Shown here piece by piece: positions 4,969 to 5,307 of a stretch of DNA of 5,307 nucleotides (positions are counted from its first letter, which is position 1; each line of letters begins with the position of its first letter). The notes below the pieces were generated by a model, which was given only the letters and a program-made list of their open reading frames with translations, was not told the DNA's origin and searched no databases. The stretch is from an uncultured Eubacteriales bacterium (GTDB lineage: Bacteria > Bacillota > Clostridia > Oscillospirales > CAG-272), in the NCBI GenBank assembly GCA_934401725.1, contig CAKRSS010000091.1:1-5307 (forward strand). The letters are read 5' to 3'. Made by a program: the position numbers and the translations under genes.

Positions 4969-5307
4969 TCAGTCGGTCTCTCGTTTTTGCAAAATGGATA
5001 AGCCAAATGCACAGAGAGCGGCAAAGGCTACTCCGCAAAGAATGTATATCAGGTTGAAGAACAGCAGGTTGACTGCATACCGCATCGGCATCCGTGTAAA
5101 GAGTACCGTATACGGCTCAATCCTCCCGATTGCTTCCATAACCGCCGTAACGCGTAAGGGGCTGATCCCGCACAGATATGCGCCGAGGAAATACAGCGTC
5201 AGTTTCTCGGCAACGGCAGGAAGCAGGAGTCCGAGTACATAAAACCACGTTTTTTGCTTTTTGCAACACTTCCGTAAATACAGCGCACCGAAGATAAACG
5301 GAAGTAA
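4969..5307 (-). CDS. Integral membrane protein, C-terminal fragment (start outside window)
   Basis: A minus-strand frame runs from the window edge to a TGA at 4969-4971 and gives the last 112 residues of a larger protein. A hydrophobic stretch at fragment residues 1-10 is followed by a basic loop (RKCCKKQK, 12-19). Hydrophobic segments at about 22-50 and 78-105 follow, and a short charged tail (QKRETD) ends the protein. The basic loop suggests its side faces the cytoplasm. The composition would suit an ABC-2 type permease subunit or another polytopic membrane protein, but there is no diagnostic motif and I do not assign a family. The gene lies 180 bases upstream of the S41 gene on the same strand. 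I see no clear terminator between them, although the S41 gene has its own promoter. Confidence 0.75.
   Translation of the reverse strand, partial: LLPFIFGALYLRKCCKKQKTWFYVLGLLLPAVAEKLTLYFLGAYLCGISPLRVTAVMEAIGRIEPYTVLFTRMPMRYAVNLLFFNLIYILCGVAFAALCAFGLSILQKRETD

Noticed and set aside
4994..5242. Plus-strand open frame of 82 codons at the right end
   Set aside because: It is antisense to the truncated membrane protein gene, and its basic, mixed composition has no family features or ribosome binding site.

Overview
The window looks like a piece of chromosome from a Gram-positive anaerobe of the class Clostridia, most likely Oscillospirales/Ruminococcaceae. This is inferred from AGGAGG-type ribosome binding sites, consensus sigma-A promoters with 17-base spacers, compact hairpin plus T-run terminators, and gene content typical of gut Clostridia. 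I cannot name the species. All convincing genes lie on the minus strand, so the text is best read from high to low coordinates.

Layout from right to left. (i) 4969-5307 holds the last 112 codons of an integral membrane protein whose start lies outside the window. (ii) 4790-4968 is a short spacer with a very good promoter (TTGAAA, 17 bases, extended TATAAT). (iii) 3557-4789 encodes a 410-residue S41-type serine peptidase homologue with no signal peptide. Its base composition is clearly more AT-rich than the genes to its left, and a strong terminator follows it. (iv) 2944-3517 is a gene-poor stretch of about 570 bases. Its left edge carries the promoter of the next operon. Its middle holds stem-loops that end in a plus-strand terminator serving no recognisable gene. 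(v) 1428-2933 encodes an IMP dehydrogenase of an unusual subtype closely resembling the enzyme of the protist Tritrichomonas foetus; the key residues fall at exactly the same residue numbers. (vi) 263-1414, starting 13 bases after the IMP dehydrogenase stop, encodes a two-domain SGNH/GDSL hydrolase (carbohydrate-esterase-like), followed by a strong terminator. (vii) 1-172 contains no gene but has nested inverted repeats that look like part of a dispersed repeat.

How the genes work together: IMP dehydrogenase and the SGNH hydrolase form one transcription unit (promoter 2967-2995, terminator 173-212). The first makes XMP for guanine nucleotide synthesis. The second probably removes acyl groups from a carbohydrate inside the cell. 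No metabolic link is obvious, so the pairing may reflect only a shared promoter. The S41 gene is an independent unit. I see no CRISPR array, tRNA, rRNA, transposase or phage gene, and no clear new multi-gene system. The points most worth a second look are the trichomonad-type IMP dehydrogenase, the orphan plus-strand structured region at 3000-3310, and the atypical active site of the S41 homologue.
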